Assembly (NCBI GenBank): GCA_958450325.1
Contig: OY288242.1
Coordinates: 69,062,062 to 69,126,061 of the forward strand
Length of the DNA: 64,000 nt
Reading direction: 5' to 3'
DNA from: Agrostemma githago
Taxonomy: Eukaryota; Streptophyta; Magnoliopsida; Caryophyllales; Caryophyllaceae
The notes beneath the pieces were generated by a model. That model had not been told where the DNA came from, ran no database searches, and saw nothing but the letters and a program-made list of their open reading frames with translations. The first letter of the stretch is position 1. Every line of letters starts with the position of its first letter. The position numbers and the translations under genes are program-made. This document shows, one piece after another, positions 1-12,313 of this stretch.

Positions 1-258
1 AAATTTTGACTCGCTTTATTGATTTTTTTTATCTTTTCAATAACCATATGATAAAATATGATTTAAAACATATACAAAAATATTATTTCTTAAAATTTTG
101 AAAATAAAACAAAACTTCTTACTATTTTGAGAAACTTTAGTCTATAATATTACTAATACTTTTTAATTTACCTATTTTTGGGTTGAGTCATGGGTCAGTC
201 AGGTTCTGACACAAAATATTCGGGTCATTATCATTGGATCGGGTCACTTTCGGATTTC
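1..258. mobile_element. Edge-cut copy of the hAT-type MITE seen at 11161-11829
   Basis: The stretch aligns by eye over its whole length with about 11490-11750: the same TTGACTCG..TTATTGATT block, the same TTTTGAGAAACTTTAG block, and the same ending in CGGGTC/TTTCGG repeats. The left part lies outside the window and no target duplication is visible. It is followed by two copies of CATACACGTAAATATGTGT (about 263-281 and 297-315), each with partial dyad symmetry. Confidence 0.6.
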
Positions 259-503
259 AGTTGCATACACGTAAATATGTGTATCGTTGCTCATCTCATA
301 CACGTAAATATGTGTGACGTTGTGACAGGCTAAAGTCGTATGCCTCAAATTAACATTTATAAGCACTTAAATCTATATACTAAAACGTAGGACAGTAGAA
401 ATAAGGGTCGAACCCAAGGGAATCAGAGTAACGAAACTATGCTAACTAAATGTAGACAAATTCAATCTCTAATGCAATTAGAGACCGTAGTGACCGAATG
501 GGT

Positions 504-518
504 GGGGGGGGGGGGGGG
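504..518. repeat. G15 homopolymer run
   Basis: Fifteen consecutive G residues inside the minus-strand Athila-like LTR. Comparable runs occur at 40234-40250 (C17, in a solo LTR) and 53462-53475 (G14, in intron 5 of the host gene). Confidence 0.9.
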
Positions 519-652
519 TTATGAATGATTTTCTGGCTAAACCTAAAGTAAAAAGCTAATGACTCAAGATATCAAATGATTAAATGGAACTTAGACATAA
601 GCACAAATCCACACTCAATAGCGATTGATCATCGTAAGGGGTTTAATTAACG

Positions 653-1335
653 GAATTACTTTTTTATAATTGTGTATTACTCAATCATCCCTAAAATTTC
701 ATAAATTTTTCAATATTATCCTTTTTCTATTTTTCATTATTTTTCTCCTAAACTAAACCCTAATTTTTTTCATCAACATTAATTCTCGTCAATTCTAAAA
801 CTCATTACATCAATTATTTGCGAATTAAATATGGATCATAATTTGTTAATCGATATTTTATCGTAAATTAGTTATAATTCATTAATTAAGGGATTCGATT
901 TAGGGTTAATTGAGTAACATTGAATTTTAGGGTTTAGAATTTAAAGTTTGTACGTTTTTTTTTTAATTTGAATTGTATTTTCTAATTTGAATAGTATCGA
1001 ATTAATTTCATCTTTTTAATTTTGTTATAATTTTAATTAATTATAGTTAATTTTAATTTTAATCTTGAAAAAATAATAACATTAATAATAATCTTTTAGG
1101 AAAACCCAAAAAAAAGGAAAAACAATTGAGATGGTCGGAGTGGTGGTCGGCGCAGTGGGTCGGAGTGGTTGCCGGCGACCGGCGTGGTGAGGTGGCGGAG
1201 AGAGATGAACTTTGGAGTTTTGAGATATTTTTCTCTCTCTAGAAACTTATGTGGGAAGGGAGAAATGAGAAGGGTAGGGTAGTAATTTTGAGGTATAATT
1301 GAGTAATGTCAAAGTATAAAAAAGTACCAACCTTG
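653..1335. mobile_element. Candidate MITE with imperfect long terminal inverted repeats
   Basis: The left arm (ACTTTTTTATAATTG..ATTACTCAA) and the reverse complement of the right arm at about 1275-1335 (ACTTTTTTATACTTTG..ATTACTCAA) pair over roughly 45 bp with several mismatches. The interior is AT-rich, with a GC-rich block at 1130-1200. No coding region and no convincing target duplication were found, so the boundaries are approximate. Confidence 0.4.
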
Positions 1336-2158
1336 ACTACTCTATCGTGAATATAAAATTCTAATTCTCATACGAATAATTAACTAAAACGAATAATTCT
1401 CATACGAATAGTTAACTAAACGAATCCCGTTTTTAATTAACTCTAGCCGTAAAACAACTTCAACAATTCAGTTCTAGGTTCAATTAGACGGAAGCAATAT
1501 AGATCTGAGAATTCGATAGAGAATAAATAATGCGTACAATCTAGTCGCGCCTTAGATAATTATGTGAATCGCTTCTAAGTACTATATGAACGTATCCCGT
1601 TTAATATTAATCCCTAGTTGTAATTAACGTAAAGTTAATCGGTTAATTCTACTCAATTAACAATACTAACGATAGAACGATGAAATCAGGTACTAGTTGT
1701 ACACCTAGCAATCAACAACAACAGTCATGAAATTGATAACGAAGCAATTCACAATAGTAGGGGTGAGCAGAAAAATCCGATACGGTTTTATTATCTGTAT
1801 ACGATACGATATACGGTTGCAATTATACGAATTTCCGTATATCCGATACGAATATCCGAATATACGATACGATTTTCCTTAAAACCGTAGCGGATACGTA
1901 TCGGGAAAAATTGAAACCGGATATCCGGTTTCCGATCCGGTTGTATAAAAACAATAAAAAAAAATTAAAAATATCTTTTATATATTAAAGCTAAAGAAAA
2001 TGGAGGCACCACATTCACCCACGTAGGCGGCCAACTAAGCGCTTACTTGAATATTACATGGCGGTGAGTTGGCAATATTAATTAAAAAAAAATCAGTTTT
2101 TAAACTTCCCACTTAACTTCTTCAACTACATTAGAAGTTACATGTTAGTGGGGAGTTA

Positions 2159-3896
2159 GGCCCTGTTCTTTTCGGCTGAAACAGGGCTGAGCTGAGCTGA
2201 GCTGGTTTGATAAGAGCTGAGCTGGTCTGATAGAAGCTGAGCTGGACTGATAGAAGCTGAGCTGGACTGATAGAAGCTGAGTTGGACTCATAGAAGCTGA
2301 GCTGAATTAAAAGAAGCTGAAACTAATAACTACTTATATAAATTATCTAATAATATTTTAAAAAATGAGAAAAAAAATATAAAAAAATTCTAACACTAAA
2401 TAATAATAATAATAATAATAATAATAATTAATTATAATAGTAATAATAATAATAATTATTATTATTTATTTATTTAATAATAATAGTAATGATAATAACA
2501 ACATAGTACTCACTTCAATTCATTTGATTTCTACTTTTGTTTTTTTAGTATTTGGCAATAGAAAATGTTATGTATATATCTTTGATTACTAATGTTCCGG
2601 TATCGGAAACAATTAACCCGACAACGAATTCGGGTCTCTAAGATGTAATGCTTCTAATGTGACGATCACTCAATTTCCTTCGGTCTCCGCTTCTTTTCAC
2701 TCCGGTGATCGGACCTCCCCGGCGAGAGTGACCTGCTCCCTGCACAGTGAACGCACATGGCCTCGGAGGTGTCCGAGGGAACCCTCTCCGATGCCTAAGT
2801 CAGTCAGTGAAAATGCCTTAAGAAACCTAGTTCGTGAGAAGCTAGGTGGCGGTTTTGGAGTGAAAGTCTAGAGAGAGAAAATCCAACCCCTCTCAAGTGG
2901 GAAATATATGTGTATATATACCTTCCTACAAGAGAGGGAAGTAGGACGATGGGTGGATGAGGGGGTGACAAGTGGCTTCTCCTCATCCACTCATTCTCAT
3001 TTACCTTAGGCGAAATGACGGAGGGGCCCCTTGGTGGTCCCTGCCCTGCCTGCGGGGATTCCTCCAGAGGACAGGCGGGTAAGGGTTATGTGAAGGCCGG
3101 GTTGAGCAGGCCGCATCGCCCTGCCGGGCAGGCGGCTGTCTGAAGTTGTCCCCTGGGGGTTTGCCTGGTGGACGACCCGGTGCAGGCTGCCGACCCTCAT
3201 CAACTAATATACAAAATTTTAAATTTTTATATTCTTAAATCTTAATACAATACAAATAATACTCATATGTTATATTGTGTGTGTGTGAGTTGTAAATATT
3301 TGAATGTAACATCTATTTCAAGACTTCAAAATATTATGGAGTGCATAATAATATTAATAATTATTATAATGACAATGATGATAAAAAAATAGAAAATAAT
3401 AATAATAACGATAATAATAACAAAGACAATGATAATGACGACAACGACAATGACGATGATAATAATAATTTGTTACGGAGTATTATTATTAATATTAAGA
3501 GATACAAGTAATAAAAATAACAACAACAATAATATTATTATCATTATTATTAATTTTTTATGAAAAGAAACTTGCATTAATAACGAAATGCAATAATAAT
3601 AATAATAACAACAACAACAACAACAACAACAATAATAACAACTTATTGTAACTTGTTTCAATCTTTATGCAACTTCCGTTTCATATAAATAAATAAATAA
3701 TAATAATAATAATTTGTTAATATTAATATATATTGATAATATTATTATTATTGAAGCATTATTTTAGGAGCTGAAAATATTGGAACTGCTGAAAATATTA
3801 GAGCTGAGCTGAGCTTATAGAAGCTGGGCTGAGCTGATACGAGCTGGGCTGAGCTGGTCTGAAACGGACTGAAAATAAGCTGAAAAGAACAGGGCC
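2159..3896. mobile_element. Tourist-like (PIF/Harbinger-type) element with subterminal GCTGAGCTG repeats
   Basis: The TIRs are GGCCCTGTTCTTTTCGGCT and, inverted, GGCCCTGTTCTTTTCAGCT, flanked by TTA on both sides. Subterminal arrays of GCTGAGCTG / GATAGAAGCTGAGCTGG units lie at 2178-2310 and 3800-3880. The interior contains AT microsatellites (2400-2480, 3350-3720) and a GC-rich, LTR-like block at about 2590-3205 that I could not assign. No transposase is visible. A 20-bp flanking identity beyond the TTA is explained by an older tandem repeat in the target (see findings). Confidence 0.7.
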
Positions 3897-3969
3897 TTAC
3901 ATGTTAGTGGGGAGTTTCATGCCCTTTAATAAGACCTTTATTCCAACTTCTCCACAATTTCACTCCACC

Positions 3970-5215
3970 ATGGCTTTCCAATTTCAACAAAAGTCCATTT
4001 CAGAAATAAAAGAAAACATGAACGCAATAATAATTACGGCTAGAGTGATGCGCAAGTGGGAACTAAAATCGAAGAAGCTGGACAGAATTGTTGGTCAGCA
4101 GTCATCGAAAAAAAAGATTATATATGACGTTGAAATGATCTCACTTGATGCTTCGGTACGATCTTTTTGTTCTCTCCTCAAGTATCTATAATTAAAAGAT
4201 CGATTTCTTTCCTTCGGTATGTTTTCAATGAAAAGTGCATATAAACTTATATAAAGGGAGAAGAAAGATGGGTGCTTTAATTGACTGTTTTTATTATACA
4301 TAATAAATTATTAATATTTACTTTTAGATGATCATGTGCCACATTTTTCTTTGTTTATTTATAAGATGTATATCCGTGATTTTTTAATACTTCATTTTTT
4401 CCCCAATCTTCAATTTTCTTCATTTGTTATGTATGTACTTTCTTCTCAATAACTCTCACAAGTTTATTGTAACAATATGCTACTCCCAATCTTATTTTTT
4501 TTATTGTAACAATATGCTACTCCCTATCTTATTATTTTTATGTAAAAATATTTGTTTTGTTCTGAAGAAATGTTTTTTTCCAAGAAGATCGAACACGTAT
4601 AATATGTTTGTATCAATTTATGTTAGAAATACTTGGCCATACCGTTTACAATAAAGTCGTTACTTTTTCATAATCCATTAAATTTCATACTCCGTATGTG
4701 ATTACTTTTCTTTGTTTACTTAGATTGTTAATCATCGTTTTGATTTTGATTTTCCATTGTTTTTTTTGCATTAATTCGTTGTCACACGACTGGTAGTGTA
4801 AATGTAATCATTACCCAATCATGGATTATTTAATCTCCACTTTACCGGGCATATGTTTCCAAGTTCACTTTTTGAATAGTTTTGCTGACAAAGCTTTAAA
4901 AATACATAAAAGCAAGGCTTTGGTGGAATAATTGAACAATCTCAGTCAGTTAAGCTCGGTTGTGTCACTGTATTTCCCCATCACAACAGTAATGAAGTTG
5001 AGATTGAAATTGATAAAGCCAGATAGTGAAGACACGGTCTTCTTCTGCTGTTGCATTGACAAAAATGGCGTCAGTGTCGAAGACGGCAAGGAAATTGGAG
5101 GTGGTGTTGCCACTGATACCACCTTTTCATGACACCACTTCTGCAATGACATTCGGGATGTTAGATCAACATGCAAATTGCTACACTTTGGTGCTTCAGG
5201 GTACACAAACAATCC
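3970..5215 (+). pseudogene. RPA1-like OB-fold gene fragments inside the Helitron
   Basis: From the ATG at 3970 the frame encodes a short leader and then ISEIKENMNA..ITARVMRKWEL..VEMISLDAS. This is the pattern of the DUF223/RPA70 DBD-A OB fold (IxDIKxG..ARVxRxWE..xEMxLxD), and it ends at a plausible donor, G|GTACGA, at 4155. About 900 bp downstream, 5095-5215 reads HDTTSAMTFGMLDQHAN, resembling the RPA C-terminal OB fold (VxDxTGxAxFxxFDxxA). RPA-like genes are regular passengers of plant Helitrons. The middle is missing or unrecognisable, so this is a remnant. The first fragment is a good match and the second is tentative. Confidence 0.55.
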
Positions 5216-5570
5216 CTTCCTCCCTCTTCCTTCTACTACTTCAATTCCGTAATTATCTCTGTCTGTCATATGGGAGTTTTGATTGATTATGTATTGATCT
5301 TTGAAGTAGAGCACATGAAAATAAATAGAAGAGTAAAATAGAAGGGGTTTGGGAATGGAGGACGTGAAGGAAATAAAGTATACATGGCGAGTAGTCCGTG
5401 AAAGCATGCGGTTTTGTCCTCCTGCTTTCTGATCCTTTATAAGAGTGATCAAGGATTTTTAATTCGATGGGTTCACCGTACGTACCCAAAGGATGAAAGG
5501 TATTCTCGATCTCTTTGTTTCCAAATTCTCATTTCTTTGTTCCAAGGCGGCTTTCTGAATCAAAGGTTAT

Positions 5571-8136
5571 TGTAGACACCCACATTTTGACCGCCAGGTG
5601 TCTATAGTAGTTCCCGCCAAACACCCAATGATGATTGGACGTAAACGTGCTTTGACAGACTCGGATATGGGCTTGTAATCATGGACATTTGGTTTAGACA
5701 TTTTAAGGAGTACAAATTTCATAAAACCAACCTCAAATTCAGGCCCAGTGGGTCGTTTCGAGTCAAATAACACTAATTTGGGTCGAAACCGTCACCAGGG
5801 GCAAAACCGTCTTTTTGCGACCGAGTCAAAACCCGGTCAAAATTATTCCCCGAGACTTGCGGACCAACCGTGATAATTCACGTATCCAGCTCGGACCATA
5901 ACTCTACAAAAATCAGCCATACGAAAATAATAAACAATTCCGTTTAAGGTAGAATTCGATCTCGAGTAGGAATTCTATCCGGAAACCGATTCAGACATTG
6001 ACCGAGTACCAAATACTCGGCCAAAACACCCTACCCAGCCGGTTTTCCTCTCTTTTCTTCCCTCACAAGAAAACGGAATCCTCGTTCTCCTCAGCTTCTT
6101 ACTCAAGCGGTAATTCTAGCTCGAACAGGAATCCTATTCAAAAACCGATTCGAACACTTGACCGAGTGCAAAACACTCGGCCAAAACAGTACAAAACAGC
6201 CGTGTTTCCCTTTCTTCTTGGCCAAGAAAGCGGAATTCTTATTTCCCTCGAACTCCTACGTTCCCTATCCTAAGCGGTATTCAAACTCTCCTAAACCAAG
6301 GTCGGGAACTCCCTATAAATAGGACCTCCCGTCCAACACAATAAACAACGACAATACATCAAAAAACATCACATCACAACAACAATAAACCCCGAAAAAA
6401 CAGCCTCATAACACGGTTTTCATACAACCTCGATATCTAGCAAATCCTGACACCTTCCCGAAGTAGCCTCGAAGCCCCGAGAAAACCATCCAACCACACG
6501 TCCCATTACACGACCAAATCAACACCTTAACTCATCCCACATCATCTCGACGCTCCCGTGTCTAAACCACCGTCTGACGAGCCTTATACCGAGAATACAG
6601 AGCATGTAGGTTGAGGGTGTAAATCAAACCCGTCTCTTCTCTTTTCTCTTCCCTTTCTCTCGTTTTTTTTATGGGTCTCTCGTCGGTCTTTTTCTTTTAT
6701 TTTCTAATATCGATACTACTAAAAAAAAAACTATTTTCGAATATTCTTAAAATACGATATCGATTCTATATAATCGAATATAGTATCGAAAAGAATTATA
6801 TTAAGGTTTCGACGACCTCATTTTATTCGTTCAAAAATTCTTTTTTACAATTTTTCGTTCAAAATTCCTTTTTCCCGTTTTTCGTTCAAAAACAAATTTT
6901 TTCAAAACCTTTTCTAAAGTCATTCCGAATATTCGATATCGATTTCATAATCGAATATCGAATACGACGAATATCGAAAATATAAACCGAGTATAAATTA
7001 ATTCATATTTGTACGCGATTTATAGAATTAACAATTTTCGAACAAAAAAATAAAAATAAAAATCAGACCCGTACGCGAGTCGCGCCCGGTCCAGGCGACT
7101 CGCGCACGAGTCTGATCCGGTTCTATTTTTTTTAGTTTTTCGTTCGTTTATTTTATTATTTTACGAAACGATTTCTAAATTTATATCTTTTCCAAAACTA
7201 TTCGAAATATTTGATAATCAACTATCGAATATAACGAATATCGAGAATATTAAGTCGAGTACGAGTTATGCGATATTCGTACCCGATTTAATCAAAAAAA
7301 TTCCGAAAACCGTTGTCGAAATCAGGCCGCCACGCGACCCGCATGAGTCTCGGGCGAGTCGCGCGGCTCTCGGCCCAAACACACCTTTTTTCGTTTTTTA
7401 TTTATTTTTCTCGAACATCGTTTTTTATACAAAACAACGTTTTAAACAATGTTTTTTCAGATTTCGATTAATTCTTACTTTCTCGATTTCAATTTCATAT
7501 ATTATTTCAATCGTTACTAACTCGTTTTCTCGTGTTTGTAGCAACTTATTCTCATATTTCCTTTTTATCGTTTTATTAGACTAAAACGAACTTCACATGC
7601 TAAATAACTTTGACGTTAGTAGTTTAACATGCATTAAACGACTTAGCAATCCATTTGTTCATTTTCCTCACATGTCTTAGGAAAACAATCTCTGCATATC
7701 ATTTCATCGTCGAACTAACGCGTGTACACCAAAATCGAACGATATCTTAGTAAAGGCCGCTAAGTGCGGGCGGGGTTGGGTGTTCTCGCTGAACTTCCCA
7801 ACACGTACCCTCACCCCTTACTCAGAACCATGGTTTCCGGATGTCCGAATCCATTGGCAACGAGAGTCATTCAGTATAAGATTAACCGCCCAGTCGGCAT
7901 CGGTATCGATATGCAAAGGGACGAGCCCGATAAACTCTGACATCGGAAATGGGTCAGGCTTTAAGTATGGCCCACTACGACATAGAGTGGGTTCAAACGG
8001 TTCCGAATAACCATAAAATTCGGTGGCGACTCCTACTTCGATTTAAAATTCTATTCGATCCATCTCATATGGAAATTCTACGCCTCCCCAAAACCCGCGC
8101 TTCGCCGCGTCGGGGTGGACCTATGTCATGCCCACA
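5571..8136 (+). mobile_element. Solo LTR of a Tat/Ogre-like family (copy 1)
   Basis: It begins TGTAGACACCCACATTTTG and ends GTCATGCCCACA, flanked by a perfect 5-bp TSD, GTTAT (5566-5570 and 8137-8141), with no internal region: a solo LTR of 2566 bp. The same family recurs at 43892-46288 (solo) and, inverted, at 60091-62657. TATA box TATAAATA is at 6314-6321. A tandem duplication of about 140 bp (about 5940-6090 and 6090-6230) doubles a dyad-containing unit that is single in copy 2. The Tat/Ogre assignment is inferred from shared blocks with the related LTR at 42138-43615, which has an Ogre-like primer site. Confidence 0.85.
6000..6321 (+). promoter_or_regulatory. LTR promoter: two CCGAGT-loop-ACTCGG dyads upstream of TATA
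   Basis: The dyads lie at 6000-6022 (CCGAGTA-ccaaa-TACTCGG) and 6160-6182 (CCGAGTG-caaaa-CACTCGG), followed by TATAAATA at 6314. Seen in sequence; promoter function is inferred. Confidence 0.5.
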
Positions 8137-9814
8137 GTTATGATTTAGAATTGACTGATTGTTGTGCAGTTACTGTGGGCAGTTTATGGGGCACAATACA
8201 ATTGAGAGTACTACAAGGAAGTAAAGAGATTTGATCTGAGTCGATTCAAGGAAACGATATCGCCATGTGTTTCTAGCATTTGGAGGGGGACAAGAATGTT
8301 CGCAGGATATCAGTTGGCTAAGCTTAACATCCTCATCTTTGTTCATTTGGTTGTCACTAACTATAATTGATCATGATGAGTCGATTATCATGGATCCACT
8401 TCGAATTTGTTCCTGTATGTTTCATAACATTCGTCAATTCAATACTCCCCAAAGAAATTAGACCCGTAACTCCTTTTTTTACCATTCCATTCACTCTCTC
8501 ACGTCCATATTTTTCCTGTTTATACATCGTCAAAGCTAATTTCTTTCCAAGACGGTAATGTTGTGGACTACGGAGAACATCTGACTGATATATACGGAGT
8601 ATTGTTTTTCCAGGAGGTATGATTCTTTTGTTCGCTCCTAATTCAATCATTAATATTTCATTTTGGTCATGATGAGTCTATAGTTGGGATTGTAATTGTT
8701 TGTGTATTAGTAGTAGCCATTGCTCTTACCCGAGTGTTTGATTATGTTTGACACAGGTTGTTTGTTACATTATGTTTTAGTTATATATATAAACACTTAG
8801 TAGCACTGTTATGTGATATCTCTTTCTTACATTATGTATTTATAATTTTATATCAATATATACACTTCATAGTTCACATTTAATTTACCACCACTTGCAT
8901 TTCAACAATTGCTTCCCTGTTACACCTTTTAAGAATCCGATGTTTGCCCTTATCTTAGCTAATCTAGAGGTATCACTCAATTTGATGTCATAATTAAGAC
9001 GAGATACTATGAGGTGATTCAGATGGGGAAGATGGGAATTCAATTCCACAAGACAAATGACCATAGCATATTGGAATATTTGAGGGTTTAATGATACCCT
9101 CAAACATGAAGAGCTTAGAAGTTTGATATATTTGGCATAAGTTTTATATATTCGGCTTGATAGAAACTAGGGTGAGACACAATGAATTTGTACATTATAA
9201 TGGTTGGATCTCAGTCTTCTATAATTTGGGCAATGTTATGGTTCTAAGTATGGTCAAAATATAGTCAATTATTCCATTGCGACATCATTCATCATGATTC
9301 AAAGAAATTGTTTCGTATCACATTGGTGTATGTGCATAATGAGGAAATTAAGACTTTTTTTTTTTCCTTTCTTTCTATTCTAGGATGTTGTGCGTTGAAT
9401 ATGATATATAGGCAGGAAAAGATAATTTTATAACCATTACAACATTTGTTCTACCGTTGATAATATTATTACATATTAGTATTAAATTTACAGATACAAG
9501 GAAATGAAAAATGTTATATGTTGGTCTATATACAAGATTCTTTTCGGCTAAAATGAGTAGAAATAAGTACGGAGTACTATATGGTATGTATGAAAGAATA
9601 TATTTTTCATCTCATAATGTTACATTAATAAACATGATACGAAGTATAAGCATTTTTATTGTAGAGTATTACTCGGTAGTACATACGGATTATGTTTTAA
9701 ACTATCAATTTTACATATTCTTTTTAATATTTATTAAATTATTTCTAATTAAAATATACTTCGTACAACAAAATTTTAATACATCCGTGCAATTTTGCAC
9801 GGGCCAAAAACTAG
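8137..9814. other. Distal Helitron body, no gene recognised
   Basis: AT-rich DNA continuing the Helitron beyond the solo LTR. Short frames here have no family motif. The only clear signal is the terminal hairpin and CTAG at 9785-9814. Confidence 0.6.
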
Positions 9815-11160
9815 TATCCTGATAATACAAAAAGAATTTAGAACTCGCAAACTATTCTCAAAGATAAAAAACAAACGTATTTATAAATTTATGATATTAT
9901 CAAATGAAACGTACTATTTTTCTTGAATAATGCATGGTACCGTAAGACATATGTACCATTTTTTTGAGTTTGTTTTATGTTTTTTTAATATTAATTTATA
10001 TAAAACGTAACATTGCGTAAAAATCAATTAACTACTCTTAATTAAAAATAAAAAATTGTTTTAAAAAAAAGAAAGATTAGAAGAAAATATAAAACCGGAT
10101 ACCGGATATCCGAAAATCGGATATCTGAAAAAACCGGATATACGGAAAAAAGTGGATCGGATACGGATCGGAAAATTTGAGATTTTTAAAACCGGATATC
10201 CGATCCGATTTACAAACCCGGATCGGATATCCGGTTTTGCTCACCCCTACACAATAGTCAAGATTAACAATCAAAACATTCAAACTCACAAACATTTCTC
10301 AAGTATATCAAAGGCTTGAATCTAAGTAAAGGAAATTAGTTACACATACTTTAGATCGGAAAATTAGGGTTCTTCCAAACTCTCCCTTTTCTTCTCTCTT
10401 ACGTTAAACTCTAAGATATGCAATAACAGTCTTTTTAAGCAAGCTTCCTAATAATAGCCTACCAGTAATAATAATAAAAAAAATAAAAAGCATCCTAATA
10501 ATAAAGTTTCCTAAATAAAACTGAAAAGTCTTCAAAACTTAGCATAGTAACACGGAATAGGACAAGACGCAACATGGAAATCAGGCATACGGGCGAATCG
10601 CCTGCCTCTCGCACGACTTTCCCACTCGCGAGACTCGCATGAAGGCAGTGCGAGTCGTGCGCTGGACTGGACTACTGCTAGTTTCATTGCCTCCTTCGTT
10701 TCTCTCGTTTCGTGTCCATCAAAATATACATAAATCATCGTAATAACTACGACTAAATAAGGCCCATCAAATATCTCAACGCTTGAACCTTTACTCGTTC
10801 TCGAGTAAAACTTGAAGAACACAATAAACACAACAGTCGCCGGTTGAAAATGCGTGGGAAAATCATCATAATCAACGACCTTCACTCACTCTTCTAACTC
10901 CCTCGTTATGAGACAATGCACAAGCAAATCCAACAATTGAATGAAACTCAAATCAAATGCTCAAGTGCAATAACACACAACATCAAACCATTATCATTGG
11001 CTCAATTCCTCAAAACAAAGGACATTAGCAAGTAAAGATAAGCTAATACCAACATCAAACCCCTCTTATTTCTCCAATCCTAAAACAGATCACATATGCT
11101 ACAAATGTCAACTAGTGGTAAAATATGTATACCCACTACTCCACAACCCACACATGTGAT

Positions 11161-11829
11161 TAGACCTATCGAACGGGTCGAGAGGTCGAGTTCTGGGTTC
11201 GGGTAAAATACGGGTCGAGTGTATTCCGGGTTTGAAAAATACGGGTTTTATACGGGTCGGATTTATACGGGTTTTGGGTCGGGTTTCGGGTCAAATACGA
11301 ATTTTTAGCGCACTTTGAAAACATTATTTTTCTTAACTTTTTTTATCATAAATATGAGTACAATTTTATTCTTAATTTTCTTAATCATCTCATTTAATAT
11401 ATGATATTAGTGAGAATAAACATGTTTTATTTGATATATTTTTTTAATATACATTGATATTTTATTTCTATAGGAAGTACGAATATATGACGAACTTTGA
11501 CTCGATTTATTGATTTTTTTTCCTCATTATAATAATCATGTGATAAAAATATGATTTTAAATACATAATATAAATATTATTTCTTAAAATTTTGAAAAAA
11601 AAAATTCTTAGTGTTTTTGAGAAACTTTAGTGTATGATAGCAATATTTTTTTTTAAATTTATCTATTTACGGCCGGGTAACGGGTTCGGGCGGGTTTTGA
11701 CCCAATATATTCGGGTTATTATCGGGTCGGGTCACTTTCGGGTTTCGGTCATTTTCAGGCGGGTTTTTCGGGTTTTTTCGGGCGGTTTCGGGTCGGGTTT
11801 TCTGGTCGGGTCAATTTTTGACAAGTCTA
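11161..11829. mobile_element. Non-autonomous hAT MITE, 669 bp
   Basis: The ends are TAGACCTATCGA and, inverted, TAGACTTGTCAA, flanked by the 8-bp TSD CATGTGAT (11153-11160 and 11830-11837). Subterminal regions are rich in CGGGTCGGGTTT repeats on both sides. There is no coding capacity. It is inserted in the Athila-like LTR, and a homologous copy lies at the left edge of the window. Confidence 0.85.
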
Positions 11830-12313
11830 CATGTGATTAATCCTAGACGCCTCTAATAGTTCAACACGCAAAACAAGCATCATCAATCGCATAAAATATA
11901 GTTCTACGACTACACCGCACAGCGATACTTCTCACCTTAACCAACTATCCTACCCTTCCGACCTTCTATGTCACCCTTCTTATGACACCACACCAAGAAT
12001 AATGATAAAGTAGTTATGAGTTTTTCCTAATTCCCTCATTTTCCCTAGAGCGTCCGCCCTTGCAGATTTCCACTCTAGCTTTTCATTTTTTTTCAGCTCA
12101 CTCTACTCTCGTGGCACGCAACTCGATTTTTCTTTTTACCCGGATCCCCCTCTCGGGTTTTCACTCTGTCCTCAGCCACATTTCCCATTCTTGCCTAGGC
12201 GCCCTGTCCAAGTTTTCACCTAGCCGGGACTATTTATTTATTTATTTATTTATTTTTTTCATTTTTTCCTTTCAAGTAAAGGACTTAATATGAAATAACT
12301 ACTATATACAACA

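Larger units (their letters stand above)
1974..9814 (+). mobile_element. Helitron (about 3.5 kb of own sequence) with two nested insertions
   Basis: The 5' end is TCTTTTATATATTAAAG, preceded by A. The 3' end is CTAG (9811-9814), followed by T. Eight bases before the CTAG is a perfect 8-bp-stem hairpin, CCGTGCAA/TTGCACGG (9785-9802). This combination (TC start, hairpin, CTRR end, insertion between A and T, no target duplication) is the canonical plant Helitron signature. The body holds RPA-like OB-fold remnants but no recognisable Rep/helicase. A Tourist-like element (2159-3896) and a solo LTR (5571-8136) inserted later. It interrupts a hAT MITE. Confidence 0.8.
1758..10249. mobile_element. 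Non-autonomous hAT element, split by a Helitron
   Basis: The ends are TAGGGGTGAGCAGAAAA and, inverted, TAGGGGTGAGCAAAACC. They are flanked by a perfect 8-bp direct repeat, CACAATAG (1750-1757 and 10250-10257), as expected for hAT. Both subterminal regions are full of CGGATATCCG-like repeats. After removing the Helitron at 1974-9814 only about 650 bp remains, so this is a MITE-sized hAT derivative without a transposase. It sits inside the Athila-like LTR. Confidence 0.85.
323..12313 (-). mobile_element. Athila-like 3' LTR (about 2.8 kb of own sequence), split by nested insertions
   Basis: The plus strand begins TGACAGGCTAAAGTCGTATG. Its reverse complement matches the last bases of the Athila LTR at 14100-14118 (ACGACTTTAGCC..TCA). 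It also has the typical U5 block GGGTCGAACCC near 399. The other end is ACAACA at 12313, directly beside a purine-rich tract on the minus strand. Removing the hAT elements at 1758-10249 and 11161-11829 leaves about 2.8 kb of LTR-like DNA. A GC-rich stretch at 10588-10670 has inverted CGCACGACT/AGTCGTGCG motifs. The second LTR is not in the window, so no TSD can be tested. Orientation and Athila affinity are inferred from the shared LTR end and from the neighbouring 3' internal region. Confidence 0.6.

Noticed and set aside
3473..3661. ORF rich in Cys/Tyr runs
   Set aside because: Translation of AAT/AAC microsatellite DNA, not a protein gene.
2138..3916. 20-bp direct repeat taken as a target-site duplication
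   Set aside because: The TIR type and TTA flanks fit a Tourist-like element with a 3-bp TSD; a pre-existing 18-bp tandem repeat explains the rest.
4946..5452. 168-codon minus-strand ORF in the Helitron
   Set aside because: No family motif, biased composition, and it is antisense to the RPA-like C-terminal fragment; treated as a chance frame.
7080..7380. GC-rich CGCGAGTCGCGCCC stretches considered as a CpG-island promoter
   Set aside because: They are repeated at the same place in the second solo LTR (45200-45530) and are LTR sequence rather than a host promoter.
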